NCBI GenBank assembly: GCA_023301785.1
Contig: JALZUF010000199.1
Coordinates: 1-17,485, forward strand
Direction: 5' to 3'
DNA from: Alphaproteobacteria bacterium
GTDB taxonomy: Bacteria > Pseudomonadota > Alphaproteobacteria > Micavibrionales > Micavibrionaceae
Length of the DNA stretch: 17,485 nt
Shown here piece after piece: positions 7,871-14,939 of this stretch (position 1 is the first letter of the stretch; each line of letters opens with the position of its first letter). The notes under the pieces were generated by a model that worked only from the letters and a program-made list of their open reading frames with translations, was not told where the DNA came from and did not search any database. Both the position numbers and the translations under genes were made by a program.

Positions 7871-8974
7871 TTAAACGTTTATGAATTTACGAGCCAATTT
7901 AGCATCCTGAAATGGAATATTGCCCACGTACGTCACACTATTATCATAAACAATTTGGAATAAATGCGTATGATTAACCGTATCATTCAAATCATTAAAG
8001 AATGGGTCTTTGGCAACAGTATCGCCCAACCCATTAAGGTAACATACGCCATCAGGTAACAATGATAACAATTCAAACTCTGCTGACAGCGCGCTATGCT
8101 TACCAAAATTAACATTATTTTCTAAAATAATAGAATCCATTTGCTGTAGGCTTTCATGATCCAATGCATCTACACGCCCTTCGTCGACATACCATTGACG
8201 GAAAATATGCGCCATAGCCATGCCATTATATAACGCGGTTGGGTAACGCTCCATTATATTAATTAAGACACGTGCCATATCGCCATCATCAGATGCCAAT
8301 ACATCGCGCCAAACTTCACCATGATTGGCGCCGCGCAATTCCCACGCGATCATTATAAACACAGAATCTGTGTCTGCGGCACGTGCGCGTTCTAACATGA
8401 GCACCGCTTCTGGGGCATAGTTTTCTTCAAAAGCGCCCCATCTGTTTTCATGCCAAATATCACGCAAACCTTTGGATAAAATTGTGATGAGTAAATTTTG
8501 GTAATAAACTGATTTACCTATAGAGCAGGCATCCATGCCGAAATTATCGATATCAATAATCCTGTTTTCTACATCAAGATGAAAGCCGTCACTGTTGATA
8601 TCAGATAAAGCAATTTTCCAGCCCGTTTCACGCGCTTCTTTGATTAAAGCTAAGGCCAATGGGCTGTCTGCCATGATGATTAACATCCATGACAATACAT
8701 CTTTTTCGTCAGCAAAAGCGTACGGCTCGTTTCGTGGATATAAAAGTTCGCTAATTGAATAGGCACCATCATGTTGATAGTCATATTCTTTGATAAAGTG
8801 ACCTTTATTGGATCTTTGAATAGATCGTGGACGAGACAAGGGTAAAAAACGGTCTGTACGCATTTCTAACTCCTCATCATAAAATGTTATGGTATCTCTA
8901 TCGACGTTTCTTGAATTTAATGCTGACGATTTCTGCAGACTGAAGTCTGTCGGATTGATATGATCCGTGTTCAT
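7871..8974 (-). CDS. Diverged zincin-like hypothetical protein, paralogue of the upstream gene (putative DUF6782-like)
   Basis: 367 residues from the ATG at 8974. It has no signal peptide or membrane helix. From about residue 105 it aligns by eye with the protein encoded just upstream: KGLRDIW (168-174) matches QELRHSW there, AWEL at 210-213 follows at nearly the same distance, and RQWYVDEGR matches ETWFLSERP. I recall a putative metallopeptidase family (DUF6782) of this type in alphaproteobacteria, but cannot verify it. If an HExxH motif was ancestral, it has become K-G-L-R-D here, so zinc catalysis is unlikely. The start is uncertain: 8974 has AGAGGA at a spacing of 8 but overlaps the upstream gene by 77 bases, while an ATG at 8863 (M38) has GAGGAG at a spacing of 6 and no overlap. 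Confidence 0.75.
   Translation of the reverse strand: MNTDHINPTDFSLQKSSALNSRNVDRDTITFYDEELEMRTDRFLPLSRPRSIQRSNKGHFIKEYDYQHDGAYSISELLYPRNEPYAFADEKDVLSWMLIIMADSPLALALIKEARETGWKIALSDINSDGFHLDVENRIIDIDNFGMDACSIGKSVYYQNLLITILSKGLRDIWHENRWGAFEENYAPEAVLMLERARAADTDSVFIMIAWELRGANHGEVWRDVLASDDGDMARVLINIMERYPTALYNGMAMAHIFRQWYVDEGRVDALDHESLQQMDSIILENNVNFGKHSALSAEFELLSLLPDGVCYLNGLGDTVAKDPFFNDLNDTVNHTHLFQIVYDNSVTYVGNIPFQDAKLARKFINV
8870..8875 (-). promoter_or_regulatory. Strong internal ribosome binding site (alternative start at 8863)
   Basis: GAGGAG on the minus strand, six bases before the in-frame ATG at 8863-8861. It is the better Shine-Dalgarno match of the two candidate starts. A start here would remove the 77-base overlap and shorten the protein by 37 residues that lie outside the paralogous region. 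The competing site AGAGGA is at 8983-8988. Confidence 0.5.
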
Positions 8975-10166
8975 TTTGGTTGTCCTCTTTATTATTTATA
9001 TGCTGATCGATGCCAGCAATTTTTATAACTTCTGAGGATTGCAACTCTTGTTCCGTTTCTTTGAAAGTCTGCTCAAACTTAATAAACCATAGGAAATTAG
9101 CGTTTGCGCGGTCTCTTACATCTGTGAATAAGGTATCGCTCATGATCATGTGAGCATATTTTGCTAGGTAGTTATTGCCGAATGGCTGCTCCCCTAATTT
9201 ACAGATAAAGTTAACCAAAACTTTTTCGCTTTGATCGCTTTCTGTAAAGTCATAATTTTGATGATCTGCCATCATCATGTGAATAAGCTCTTTATCTTCA
9301 AAATTAGGACGCTCTGATAAAAACCATGTTTCGAATAAAGCACTTGCCGCTTTACCATCATTAAGCGTACGGAAGTCACTAATTGCTTCTCTGGCAAAGG
9401 CACGTCCTAAATCTGAAATAGATGAAGATTCAATACGTTGCCAAATCGTCTTATCACCACTTAATTTTAATTCCCAAGCCGCATGAATAATGGCCATGGC
9501 TAAATCTGCTTTTTGCGAACGATTTATTAAAATTGCTTGATCTGGGTGATACTGTAAGGGATTTGCAGCCGCACCATTATGATCTTGCCAACTATGACGT
9601 AATTCTTGAACCACAAGAAGAAATTTTTCAGCAATATCGATATCTGCTCTAACAAAAATGGTTTTAGCGTTAGCATCATAAGCACTATTTTCAACTTGGT
9701 TGCTTAAAATAATTTTAACACCATTATCTTGTGCTTGTTTGTATAATGCAGTTGCCATACGACTTTTTGAAATGAAAGCCTCTATATCTTTAAGCGTTGT
9801 TTGAACAACAGCGCTTTGACCCAAGGTCATATTGTCTGAATCTTCTTTAAATTGATCAAGACGTTGATTTTTTGTTAGAAAACATTCTTTAGAGACGGCG
9901 TCATAAGCGCTCATCTTATCTTTCATTGAGTTTATTTCACTAAGAAGGTCTTCTTCTGAAATTTCTGCACCATCCATAAAATAATCTTCGTCCAAAAGAT
10001 AATCGTCTTCTGCATCAAAAGAATCTTCCATATAGAAAAAAGGTTGGTCACTAATAAGCGTACACTGCACTGGTTGCTTATTGTTTAAGCTGTACGCCAT
10101 GCGAAATTTTTTGACTTTGTTTTGTTTATTACCATCACAGGCATTATCGATTATTTCGTTGCTCAT
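8898..10166 (-). CDS. Zincin-like hypothetical protein with degenerate HExxH (putative DUF6782-like)
   Basis: 422 residues from the ATG at 10166; a TTG five codons upstream (10181) is less likely. No signal peptide is seen. Residues 47-70 are strongly acidic (Asp/Glu-rich). The core at about 130-360 holds VVQELRHSWQDH (185-196), which resembles a zincin helix HExxH whose first His is Gln (Q187, E188, H191). IIHAAWEL at 226-233 and FETWFLSERP at 278-287 follow. The C-terminal 50 residues are polar and end in KFKKRR. It is paralogous to the next gene downstream and overlaps it by up to 77 bases. The two may work as a pair. Function is not known. Confidence 0.75.
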   Translation of the reverse strand: MSNEIIDNACDGNKQNKVKKFRMAYSLNNKQPVQCTLISDQPFFYMEDSFDAEDDYLLDEDYFMDGAEISEEDLLSEINSMKDKMSAYDAVSKECFLTKNQRLDQFKEDSDNMTLGQSAVVQTTLKDIEAFISKSRMATALYKQAQDNGVKIILSNQVENSAYDANAKTIFVRADIDIAEKFLLVVQELRHSWQDHNGAAANPLQYHPDQAILINRSQKADLAMAIIHAAWELKLSGDKTIWQRIESSSISDLGRAFAREAISDFRTLNDGKAASALFETWFLSERPNFEDKELIHMMMADHQNYDFTESDQSEKVLVNFICKLGEQPFGNNYLAKYAHMIMSDTLFTDVRDRANANFLWFIKFEQTFKETEQELQSSEVIKIAGIDQHINNKEDNQNEHGSYQSDRLQSAEIVSIKFKKRR

Positions 10167-10182
10167 TATCCCAGACCCCAAA

Positions 10183-10201
10183 AATCTTTTTTAAGATTAT
10201 A
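10183..10201 (-). promoter_or_regulatory. Possible -10 element and small hairpin before the zincin-like gene
   Basis: On the minus strand TATAAT (10196-10201) is a perfect -10 hexamer, but no good -35 lies 16-18 bases upstream. It overlaps an AATCTT/AAGATT inverted repeat (10183-10188 and 10193-10198) just before the ribosome binding region. The rest of the 215-base gap up to 10381 is AT-rich, with a weak AGAGA/TCTCT inverted repeat at 10210-10226 and nothing else recognised. Confidence 0.3.
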
Positions 10202-10381
10202 TTTTTTCAAGAGACAGAAAATCTCTCTGTTATATAAGTATGGCCTGAAAAGAATTAACGAATCCCTACCAAAAACAGATAAATGATCTATTTTTGTTAA
10301 AAAATTCTATGTGTTAACAAGGGGTTAAAAGATTGGTCGAAATAACAGTCAAATCAAAATATAATTACAAAATTATGGAAT

Positions 10382-11008
10382 TTACTGATTAAGGCTGTCA
10401 TCAATCACAGGCAGATCTTCAACAAGCATTTCTTGATTACTGAGTGTGACTTCGCCATTTTCTTTGACTTGAATATCAGATTCAAACAAAGAGTCTTTAA
10501 AAATAATGCTGCACGCCAAATGATAGATACCATCGGCACTTTCTTCTTTAAGGGAAAGTGGCACAATCATCTTAGAAATCGCCTTACGCCCTGCAGGGGA
10601 TGGCTCTTCCTTCCATTTGATATCATCAACAGTATCAATAATATTAAAGCGGCCAAAACGGCCTCTTACGTAATGAAAAAAGAAACGTGCATATATAACG
10701 GCATTCGCAGCATTCAAGAAAATTGGTGCTTGGGCATTTAAACTGTAGATCGGCGCATTCGTACCATCTAAAACAGTAACGTCATTATTTGGATCGCCAT
10801 CTTTTTGTACAATCGAGACTGAGCGCGATGGATGGGCACTTAAATCAGTAATTTCAAACAAGCTGTGTCCTGCATGAAACGGTAAAGCATGCTGTAATAT
10901 TCTGATATTATTCGGCCCATAAGGACTTCCCTCTATGGATGCGTTCACATTTTTTAAGAATGGTAATGCTGTTCTAGGGTCAATACTGGTATAGGCATCT
11001 GAAAACAT
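10382..11008 (-). CDS. Hypothetical protein, cytoplasmic, no recognised domain
   Basis: 208 residues from the ATG at 11008. No signal peptide or membrane helix is visible. The most distinctive part is ARFFFHYVRGRFGRFNII at about 107-124, aromatic and basic, followed by an alternating pattern that looks like a beta-rich domain. The C-terminus is acidic. I do not recognise the family. It is the first leftward gene beside the candidate replication origin, and 215 bases separate it from the next gene downstream. The Shine-Dalgarno is poor: AAAGG lies about 11 bases before the ATG. Confidence 0.75.
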   Translation of the reverse strand: MFSDAYTSIDPRTALPFLKNVNASIEGSPYGPNNIRILQHALPFHAGHSLFEITDLSAHPSRSVSIVQKDGDPNNDVTVLDGTNAPIYSLNAQAPIFLNAANAVIYARFFFHYVRGRFGRFNIIDTVDDIKWKEEPSPAGRKAISKMIVPLSLKEESADGIYHLACSIIFKDSLFESDIQVKENGEVTLSNQEMLVEDLPVIDDSLNQ

Positions 11009-11055
11009 CGTAAATCAAACCTTTAATTTTTATCGATTAAGTAGTGTTACCTAAA

Positions 11056-11067
11056 CGAATCGATTCG
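11056..11067. promoter_or_regulatory. 12-bp palindrome with two abutting GANTC sites
   Basis: CGAATCGATTCG is a perfect palindrome made of GAATC and GATTC side by side. GANTC is the target of the alphaproteobacterial cell-cycle methyltransferase CcrM. A third GANTC (GATTC, 11349-11353) overlaps a DnaA-box-like sequence in the same gap. No CcrM gene lies in the window. Confidence 0.5.
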
Positions 11068-11223
11068 CAAAGGTGTAAATAATTTTAACATTTTATTTTC
11101 AATATTAAAGGATTGTTCTTATTTTATTCTTGTATGAAATTGTGCATGGTTTTTGTTTAAAATAGGGGAGTAAAAAATTGGGCTGTTTTATACTTTATTA
11201 CAATTTTATTTTGATAGTTACAC

Positions 11224-11362
11224 GGGCTGTGAAAAGGATAATTTTTTATAAAAAGAATAAAATTGAATTACCCTTTTAAATCCATTGTGAGCATAAAAGA
11301 ACTTCCACTTATGTATGTGCATAAACCTATGGGTAAAAAGTAATCCCCGATTCACACAGCCC
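11224..11362. repeat. Inverted GGGCTGTG / CACAGCCC pair
   Basis: GGGCTGTG at 11224-11231 is matched by CACAGCCC at 11355-11362. A further direct copy of the first seven bases is at 11180-11186. The pair brackets the perfect DnaA box. The arms are too far apart for a transcript hairpin and look more like protein-binding sites. Confidence 0.5.
11316..11324 (-). promoter_or_regulatory. DnaA box
   Basis: TTATGCACA on the minus strand matches the TTATNCACA consensus at all nine positions. It is the only perfect box found in the gap and lies 123 bases before the hemE start codon. It could serve initiation or DnaA control of hemE. Confidence 0.6.
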
Positions 11363-11446
11363 CTAATACTATCTACAACCCTTTTTTAATTCTTTTTATA
11401 TTATTAGTTTTCTGCTTTGATACATTTCAATTCGAAAGCGAGAACT

Positions 11447-12481
11447 ATGAATTTTTTAGAAACATTAGCCTACAAAAAAACAAACCGTGTCCCATTTTGG
11501 TTTATGCGTCAGGCAGGGCGTTACTTACCCGAATATCGTGAATTGAGAAAAGATGCTGGTGGGTTTTTAGATTTATTATATAACCCTGATCAAGCATCGG
11601 AAGTCACAATCCAGCCGATCAGAAGGTTTAACATGGATGCGGCTATTTTGTTTTCAGATATTTTGGTTATCCCACAGGCTTTGGGTCAGCCATTAAAATT
11701 TGTAACTGGCGAAGGGCCTAAGCTTGAAGCTTTGAAATCATTGGAAGATATTCAAAATCTTAACCCAAATATTATTCACGATACGTTAAATCCTATTTAT
11801 GAAACTGTACGCCAAACCCGCTCAAAACTAGACTCAGAAGGGTTTACAGAAACTGCATTGATTGGTTTTGCAGGAGCGCCATGGACTGTGGCCTGTTATA
11901 TGCTTGAGGGCGGTGGTAGTAAAAATGGCTTTCCGGAAACGAAGAAATGGATGACAGAGAACACAGATAGTTTTCAAATTTTGATTGATATCTTAGTTGT
12001 CAGTACGGCTGATTATTTAAAAAAGCAAATTGAAGCTGGTGTTCAAACAATTCAAATTTTTGATAGCTGGGCAGGATTGCTTAGTGCGTCTGAATTTCAA
12101 AAATGGGTTATTGACCCAACTAAAAAGATTATTGATCTTGTTCGCGCCGATTATCCAAATATCCCTGTAATTGGTTTTCCACGTCAGGCTGATAAATTAT
12201 TTACTGAGTATACGGCACAGTTAGATATCCAAGGCGTGGGTATTGATTATGATTTGGATATCGAATGGGCACGTGATAATTTACAGCCTGAATTGGTAGT
12301 CCAAGGAAATTTAAACCCAGAAATTTTACTTAAAGGTGGAAACGATTTAGAAGTTCAGGCGAATAAGATATTAGAGAGTTTTTCTGATAAGCCATTTGTT
12401 TTCAATTTGGGTCACGGAATCATTAAAGAAACACCGATTGAGCATGTCGAAAAATTATGTGCTATCATTCGCCAATATTAA
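11447..12481 (+). CDS. hemE: Uroporphyrinogen decarboxylase
   Basis: 344 residues from the ATG at 11447, preferred over an in-frame TTG at 11417 because the family begins close to this point. It removes four acetate carboxyls from uroporphyrinogen III to give coproporphyrinogen III. Signature PFWFMRQAGRYLPEYR is at 16-31, with the substrate-binding Arg and Gln in MRQAGR. D71 in ILFSDIL corresponds to the pyrrole-binding aspartate. The second signature FAGAPWTVACYMLEG lies mid-protein, and LGHGI near the end is also conserved. It starts the rightward heme operon next to the candidate origin, 15 bases before hemH. Confidence 0.96.
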   Translation: MNFLETLAYKKTNRVPFWFMRQAGRYLPEYRELRKDAGGFLDLLYNPDQASEVTIQPIRRFNMDAAILFSDILVIPQALGQPLKFVTGEGPKLEALKSLEDIQNLNPNIIHDTLNPIYETVRQTRSKLDSEGFTETALIGFAGAPWTVACYMLEGGGSKNGFPETKKWMTENTDSFQILIDILVVSTADYLKKQIEAGVQTIQIFDSWAGLLSASEFQKWVIDPTKKIIDLVRADYPNIPVIGFPRQADKLFTEYTAQLDIQGVGIDYDLDIEWARDNLQPELVVQGNLNPEILLKGGNDLEVQANKILESFSDKPFVFNLGHGIIKETPIEHVEKLCAIIRQY

Positions 12482-12496
12482 TAATGGAAATATAAG

Positions 12497-13579
12497 ATGT
12501 CCGATAAAAAAATTGCTGTTGTTTTATTAAATCTGGGTGGCCCAGATTCCAAGGAGAGCATTAAACCATTCTTGTTTAACTTTTTTATGGATAAGAATAT
12601 TATCCGTGCGCCTATCTTTGTACGTTACTTCGTCGCTAAATTGATCTCTATTCGTCGCTCAAAACGCGAAGCAGGCGATAGTTATAAGGAATTGGGTGAT
12701 AAATCACCGTTATTAGAGAATTCATCAAAACAGGCGGCTTTATTGGAAGAAAAGCTCAATACTCAAAATAATGGTAGTTACAAAACATTTATCTGTATGC
12801 GTTATTGGCATCCAATGTCCGAAGAGGTTGTAAAACAAGTACAGGATTGGGAGGCTGATGAAATTGTGATTTTACCGCTATACCCTCAGTTTTCGACGAC
12901 AACGACACGCTCGTCGCTTCAGGAATGGAAAAAAGAGACATCTAAATTGGGTTTAGATTTACCGACGTCGACAATCTGTTGTTACCCGTGGGATGACGGA
13001 TTTATTAATTCTTGCGCTAAAAATATCTTAGAAGTTTATAATAAGGCTAAAGAAGAGATAGGAGCTGTTCCGCGTATTCTACTTTCTGCGCATGGCTTGC
13101 CAGAGAAAATTATTGAAGAGGGTGACCCCTATCAATGGCAATGCGAACAAAGTGCCGAAGCTATCATTAAGGCGTTTTCAAAATTAAGCGGTATTGAAGA
13201 TCCAGATTGGCAAATCTGTTATCAATCCCGTGTTGGTCCTCTTAAATGGATTGGCCCCTCAACGGAAGAAGCGCTTCAAAAAGCGGCAGATGATAAAGTG
13301 GGTGTTGTAATTTTACCCCACGCGTTCACACAAGAACACGTTGAAACGCTTGTTGAAATTGAAATTGAATATCGTGAGGAAGCGGAAAAAATGGGACTAC
13401 ATGATTTCTACCGTGTTCCAACCGTTGGTACTTCCGAAGATTTTATGAATGGCCTAACCAAACTCGTTCTTGATAATCAGGATAAAAAGAAAACTGTTTC
13501 GAATACGGGTGTACCATTATGCCCTAATGATTTTAAAGATTGCTGTATGCGTCAATCTAATTCATCAAAAGCAGCGTAA
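12497..13579 (+). CDS. hemH: Ferrochelatase, possibly with a C-terminal iron-sulfur site
   Basis: 360 residues. It inserts Fe2+ into protoporphyrin IX to make heme. H199 in LLSAHGLPE is the metal-site histidine, CYQSRVGPLKWIGPST (241-256) is the family core, and H281 with E283 in HVETL match the conserved active-site pair. The C-terminus carries C342, C349 and C350, and C161/C162 lie in STICCYPWDDG. Some bacterial ferrochelatases, including Caulobacter's, carry a [2Fe-2S] cluster, and in mycobacteria it uses one mid-protein and three C-terminal cysteines. That arrangement is plausible here but not proven. It sits between hemE and hemJ in an apparent operon. Confidence 0.96.
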   Translation: MSDKKIAVVLLNLGGPDSKESIKPFLFNFFMDKNIIRAPIFVRYFVAKLISIRRSKREAGDSYKELGDKSPLLENSSKQAALLEEKLNTQNNGSYKTFICMRYWHPMSEEVVKQVQDWEADEIVILPLYPQFSTTTTRSSLQEWKKETSKLGLDLPTSTICCYPWDDGFINSCAKNILEVYNKAKEEIGAVPRILLSAHGLPEKIIEEGDPYQWQCEQSAEAIIKAFSKLSGIEDPDWQICYQSRVGPLKWIGPSTEEALQKAADDKVGVVILPHAFTQEHVETLVEIEIEYREEAEKMGLHDFYRVPTVGTSEDFMNGLTKLVLDNQDKKKTVSNTGVPLCPNDFKDCCMRQSNSSKAA

Positions 13580-13591
13580 AGGAAAAATAAA

Positions 13592-14038
13592 ATGTCACAA
13601 ATTTTGCTTGAAAATTATCTTTGGATCAAAAGCCTTCATCTCATTGCAGTTATGTCATGGATGGCGGGTATGCTTTATTTACCGCGTCTGTACGTTTATC
13701 ATGTTAGGGCAACGAAGGGGTCTGAGTTATCAGAGACCTTAAAAGAGATGGAGCGTAAACTTTTAAGGTTTATTATGAACCCTGCCATGATTATTACATG
13801 GATTTTTGGATTAATGATGATTTGGGCAAACCCAACTTTGATGCAACAAGGGTGGATGCATGGCAAATTACTACTTGTTATATTAATGTCCGTTCTTCAC
13901 ATGGTGTTTTCAAAATGGCGTAAAAACTTTGCGGCTGATGAAAATACTAAAAGTGAAAAATTTTACCGTTGGTGGAACGAAGCACCAACATTGCTAATGG
14001 TTATTATTGTTATCTTAGCCGTCGCAGAGCCTTTTTAG
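13592..14038 (+). CDS. hemJ: Protoporphyrinogen IX oxidase, HemJ type
   Basis: 148 residues. AAAGGA precedes the ATG at good spacing. HemJ oxidises protoporphyrinogen IX to protoporphyrin IX in the inner membrane, the step before ferrochelatase. Four membrane segments are visible at about 12-30, 61-79, 91-107 and 131-147. Conserved-looking residues include H16 in SLHLIAVMSWMAGMLYLPRL, H90 and K92 in WMHGK, and H103. No hemG or hemY appears in the window, so this is the likely oxidase. Its stop overlaps the stop of the convergent hypothetical gene by 4 bases. Confidence 0.92.
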   Translation: MSQILLENYLWIKSLHLIAVMSWMAGMLYLPRLYVYHVRATKGSELSETLKEMERKLLRFIMNPAMIITWIFGLMMIWANPTLMQQGWMHGKLLLVILMSVLHMVFSKWRKNFAADENTKSEKFYRWWNEAPTLLMVIIVILAVAEPF

Positions 14039-14652
14039 TGGATATGGAAGCCGTCTGAGGTTTTTAATTGTGCCTGTGTGCCATCTCTAACGTGTTGATA
14101 ATACGCTATGGATTTTCTTAAATGATCTATTCCAAATGTAAAAAGTAAATCCACATCATCGTTAGCAGCACTGTAATTTGCGGCATCTTCGGCATTATCT
14201 CTTGATGTGTAAAATTCAGATTTTAAAGATCGTAGGCCTATTTCTTCTGGTTGCATATCTGTAGGTGCTCGTTTTTGATGCATCTCATGCTTGGCATCTA
14301 TTCTTATAAGCAGATTATCCAAACTTTCTGCAATATGGGTTAAATCTTTGAAAGGAAGAACGTGTAGCTCGTCATCTAGTGAGGCTTTTAAATTATTCGC
14401 TTTATAGAAATCAGCGATGAAATTTAGGTACGCGGCAGCATTGTCGTCGGTCTCTTCGTAGCACACGCCAAAACCAGGGTCTCCACTTTCCTCGTCGCTG
14501 CCCCACTGAACTTCTACATTTTGAACGTTATAATGAATTCTAAGGATGTCTTCATATATACACCGTGCTATATGCATCGTCTGCGCAACTGCAGATTCTA
14601 GGGGATTTGGAGGATTTTCATCTGTATATCCGATATGTGTTATTTCAACCAT
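14035..14652 (-). CDS. Hypothetical protein inserted between hemJ and rho
   Basis: 205 residues, acidic and hydrophilic, with no signal peptide, membrane segment or recognised motif. The Shine-Dalgarno AAGG is only about 4-5 bases before the ATG. It runs against hemJ and rho and overlaps the hemJ stop by 4 bases. It has the Asp/Glu-rich, short-helix look of the two zincin-like proteins, but no HExxH-like motif and no clear similarity to them. Function unknown. Confidence 0.7.
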   Translation of the reverse strand: MVEITHIGYTDENPPNPLESAVAQTMHIARCIYEDILRIHYNVQNVEVQWGSDEESGDPGFGVCYEETDDNAAAYLNFIADFYKANNLKASLDDELHVLPFKDLTHIAESLDNLLIRIDAKHEMHQKRAPTDMQPEEIGLRSLKSEFYTSRDNAEDAANYSAANDDVDLLFTFGIDHLRKSIAYYQHVRDGTQAQLKTSDGFHIH

Positions 14653-14721
14653 AAGACCTTATTAAACAATTTTATTGCCATAATCAATTTATTTGTGATA
14701 ATATTATTTTATAAAGATGCC

Positions 14722-14750
14722 TTGACTAAGGCAAAGTGTATGTGTATTAG
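14722..14750 (+). promoter_or_regulatory. Possible rho promoter
   Basis: TTGACT (14722-14727, 5/6 to consensus) and TATTAG (14745-14750, 4/6) are 17 bases apart. The -35 lies in the loop and right arm of a small inverted repeat, GCCTT-GACT-AAGGC (14719-14732). Transcription from here would give a leader of about 180 bases before rho. The 287-base gap from 14653 holds no gene I believe in. Confidence 0.4.
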
Positions 14751-14899
14751 TCAATTATCTTATTTAAGTTTTCACCAACAGATACATAGACTTTTGTGGT
14801 TAATTGAAACCAAAGCGACAAGTAAAAGGTTATCGCTTTAATTAAATAAGAAAATTCCAAATTTAATTATAAATATAAAATTATAGGACTTTCCATTCG

Positions 14900-14924
14900 C
14901 TCATTCTTCTAAATGAGATTTTTC
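14900..14924 (+). terminator. Weak terminator-like hairpin in the rho leader
   Basis: CTCATT (14900-14905) pairs with AATGAG (14912-14917) around a 6-base loop, followed by ATTTTT. The stem is short, with two G-C pairs, so it is a weak intrinsic terminator at best. Its place just before the rho ribosome binding site would suit attenuation. In E. coli rho is known to control its own leader, but by Rho-dependent termination. Confidence 0.35.
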
Positions 14925-14939
14925 AAAAAGAGATAAGAT

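Larger units (their letters stand above)
11009..11446. other. Candidate chromosomal replication origin (oriC) between divergent genes
   Basis: This is the longest gene-free stretch (438 bases, AT-rich). All genes to the left as far as 3578 run leftward, and hemE-hemH-hemJ run rightward. In Caulobacter and Rickettsia the origin lies beside hemE near the DUF299 gene. The region holds one perfect DnaA box (11316-11324), near matches at 11141-11149, 11228-11236 and 11348-11356, a split one at 11286-11296, three GANTC sites, and GGGCTGT motifs in both orientations (11180, 11224, and inverted at 11355). Promoters for hemE and the divergent gene must also lie here, but none stands out. A small G/C count gave 45 G to 23 C in three hemE rows but 58 to 60 in four ppsR rows, so skew support is only partial. 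Confidence 0.6.

Noticed and set aside
11211..11242. TTGATA ... GATAAT as a hemE promoter
   Set aside because: The spacing is 20 bases and the implied start is about 200 bases from hemE. It is too weak to list as a feature.
11275..11300. CtrA-type TTAA-N7-TTAA site in the candidate origin
   Set aside because: I searched the TTAA occurrences in 11009-11160 and no pair had 7-base spacing; none was noticed in the rest of the gap.
13470..13742. Open frame spanning the hemH-hemJ junction
   Set aside because: It is an out-of-frame shadow of two well-supported genes.
14635..14841. Small plus-strand open frame upstream of rho
   Set aside because: It starts inside the opposite-strand hypothetical gene, has no convincing ribosome binding site or motif, and covers the promoter-like sequence.
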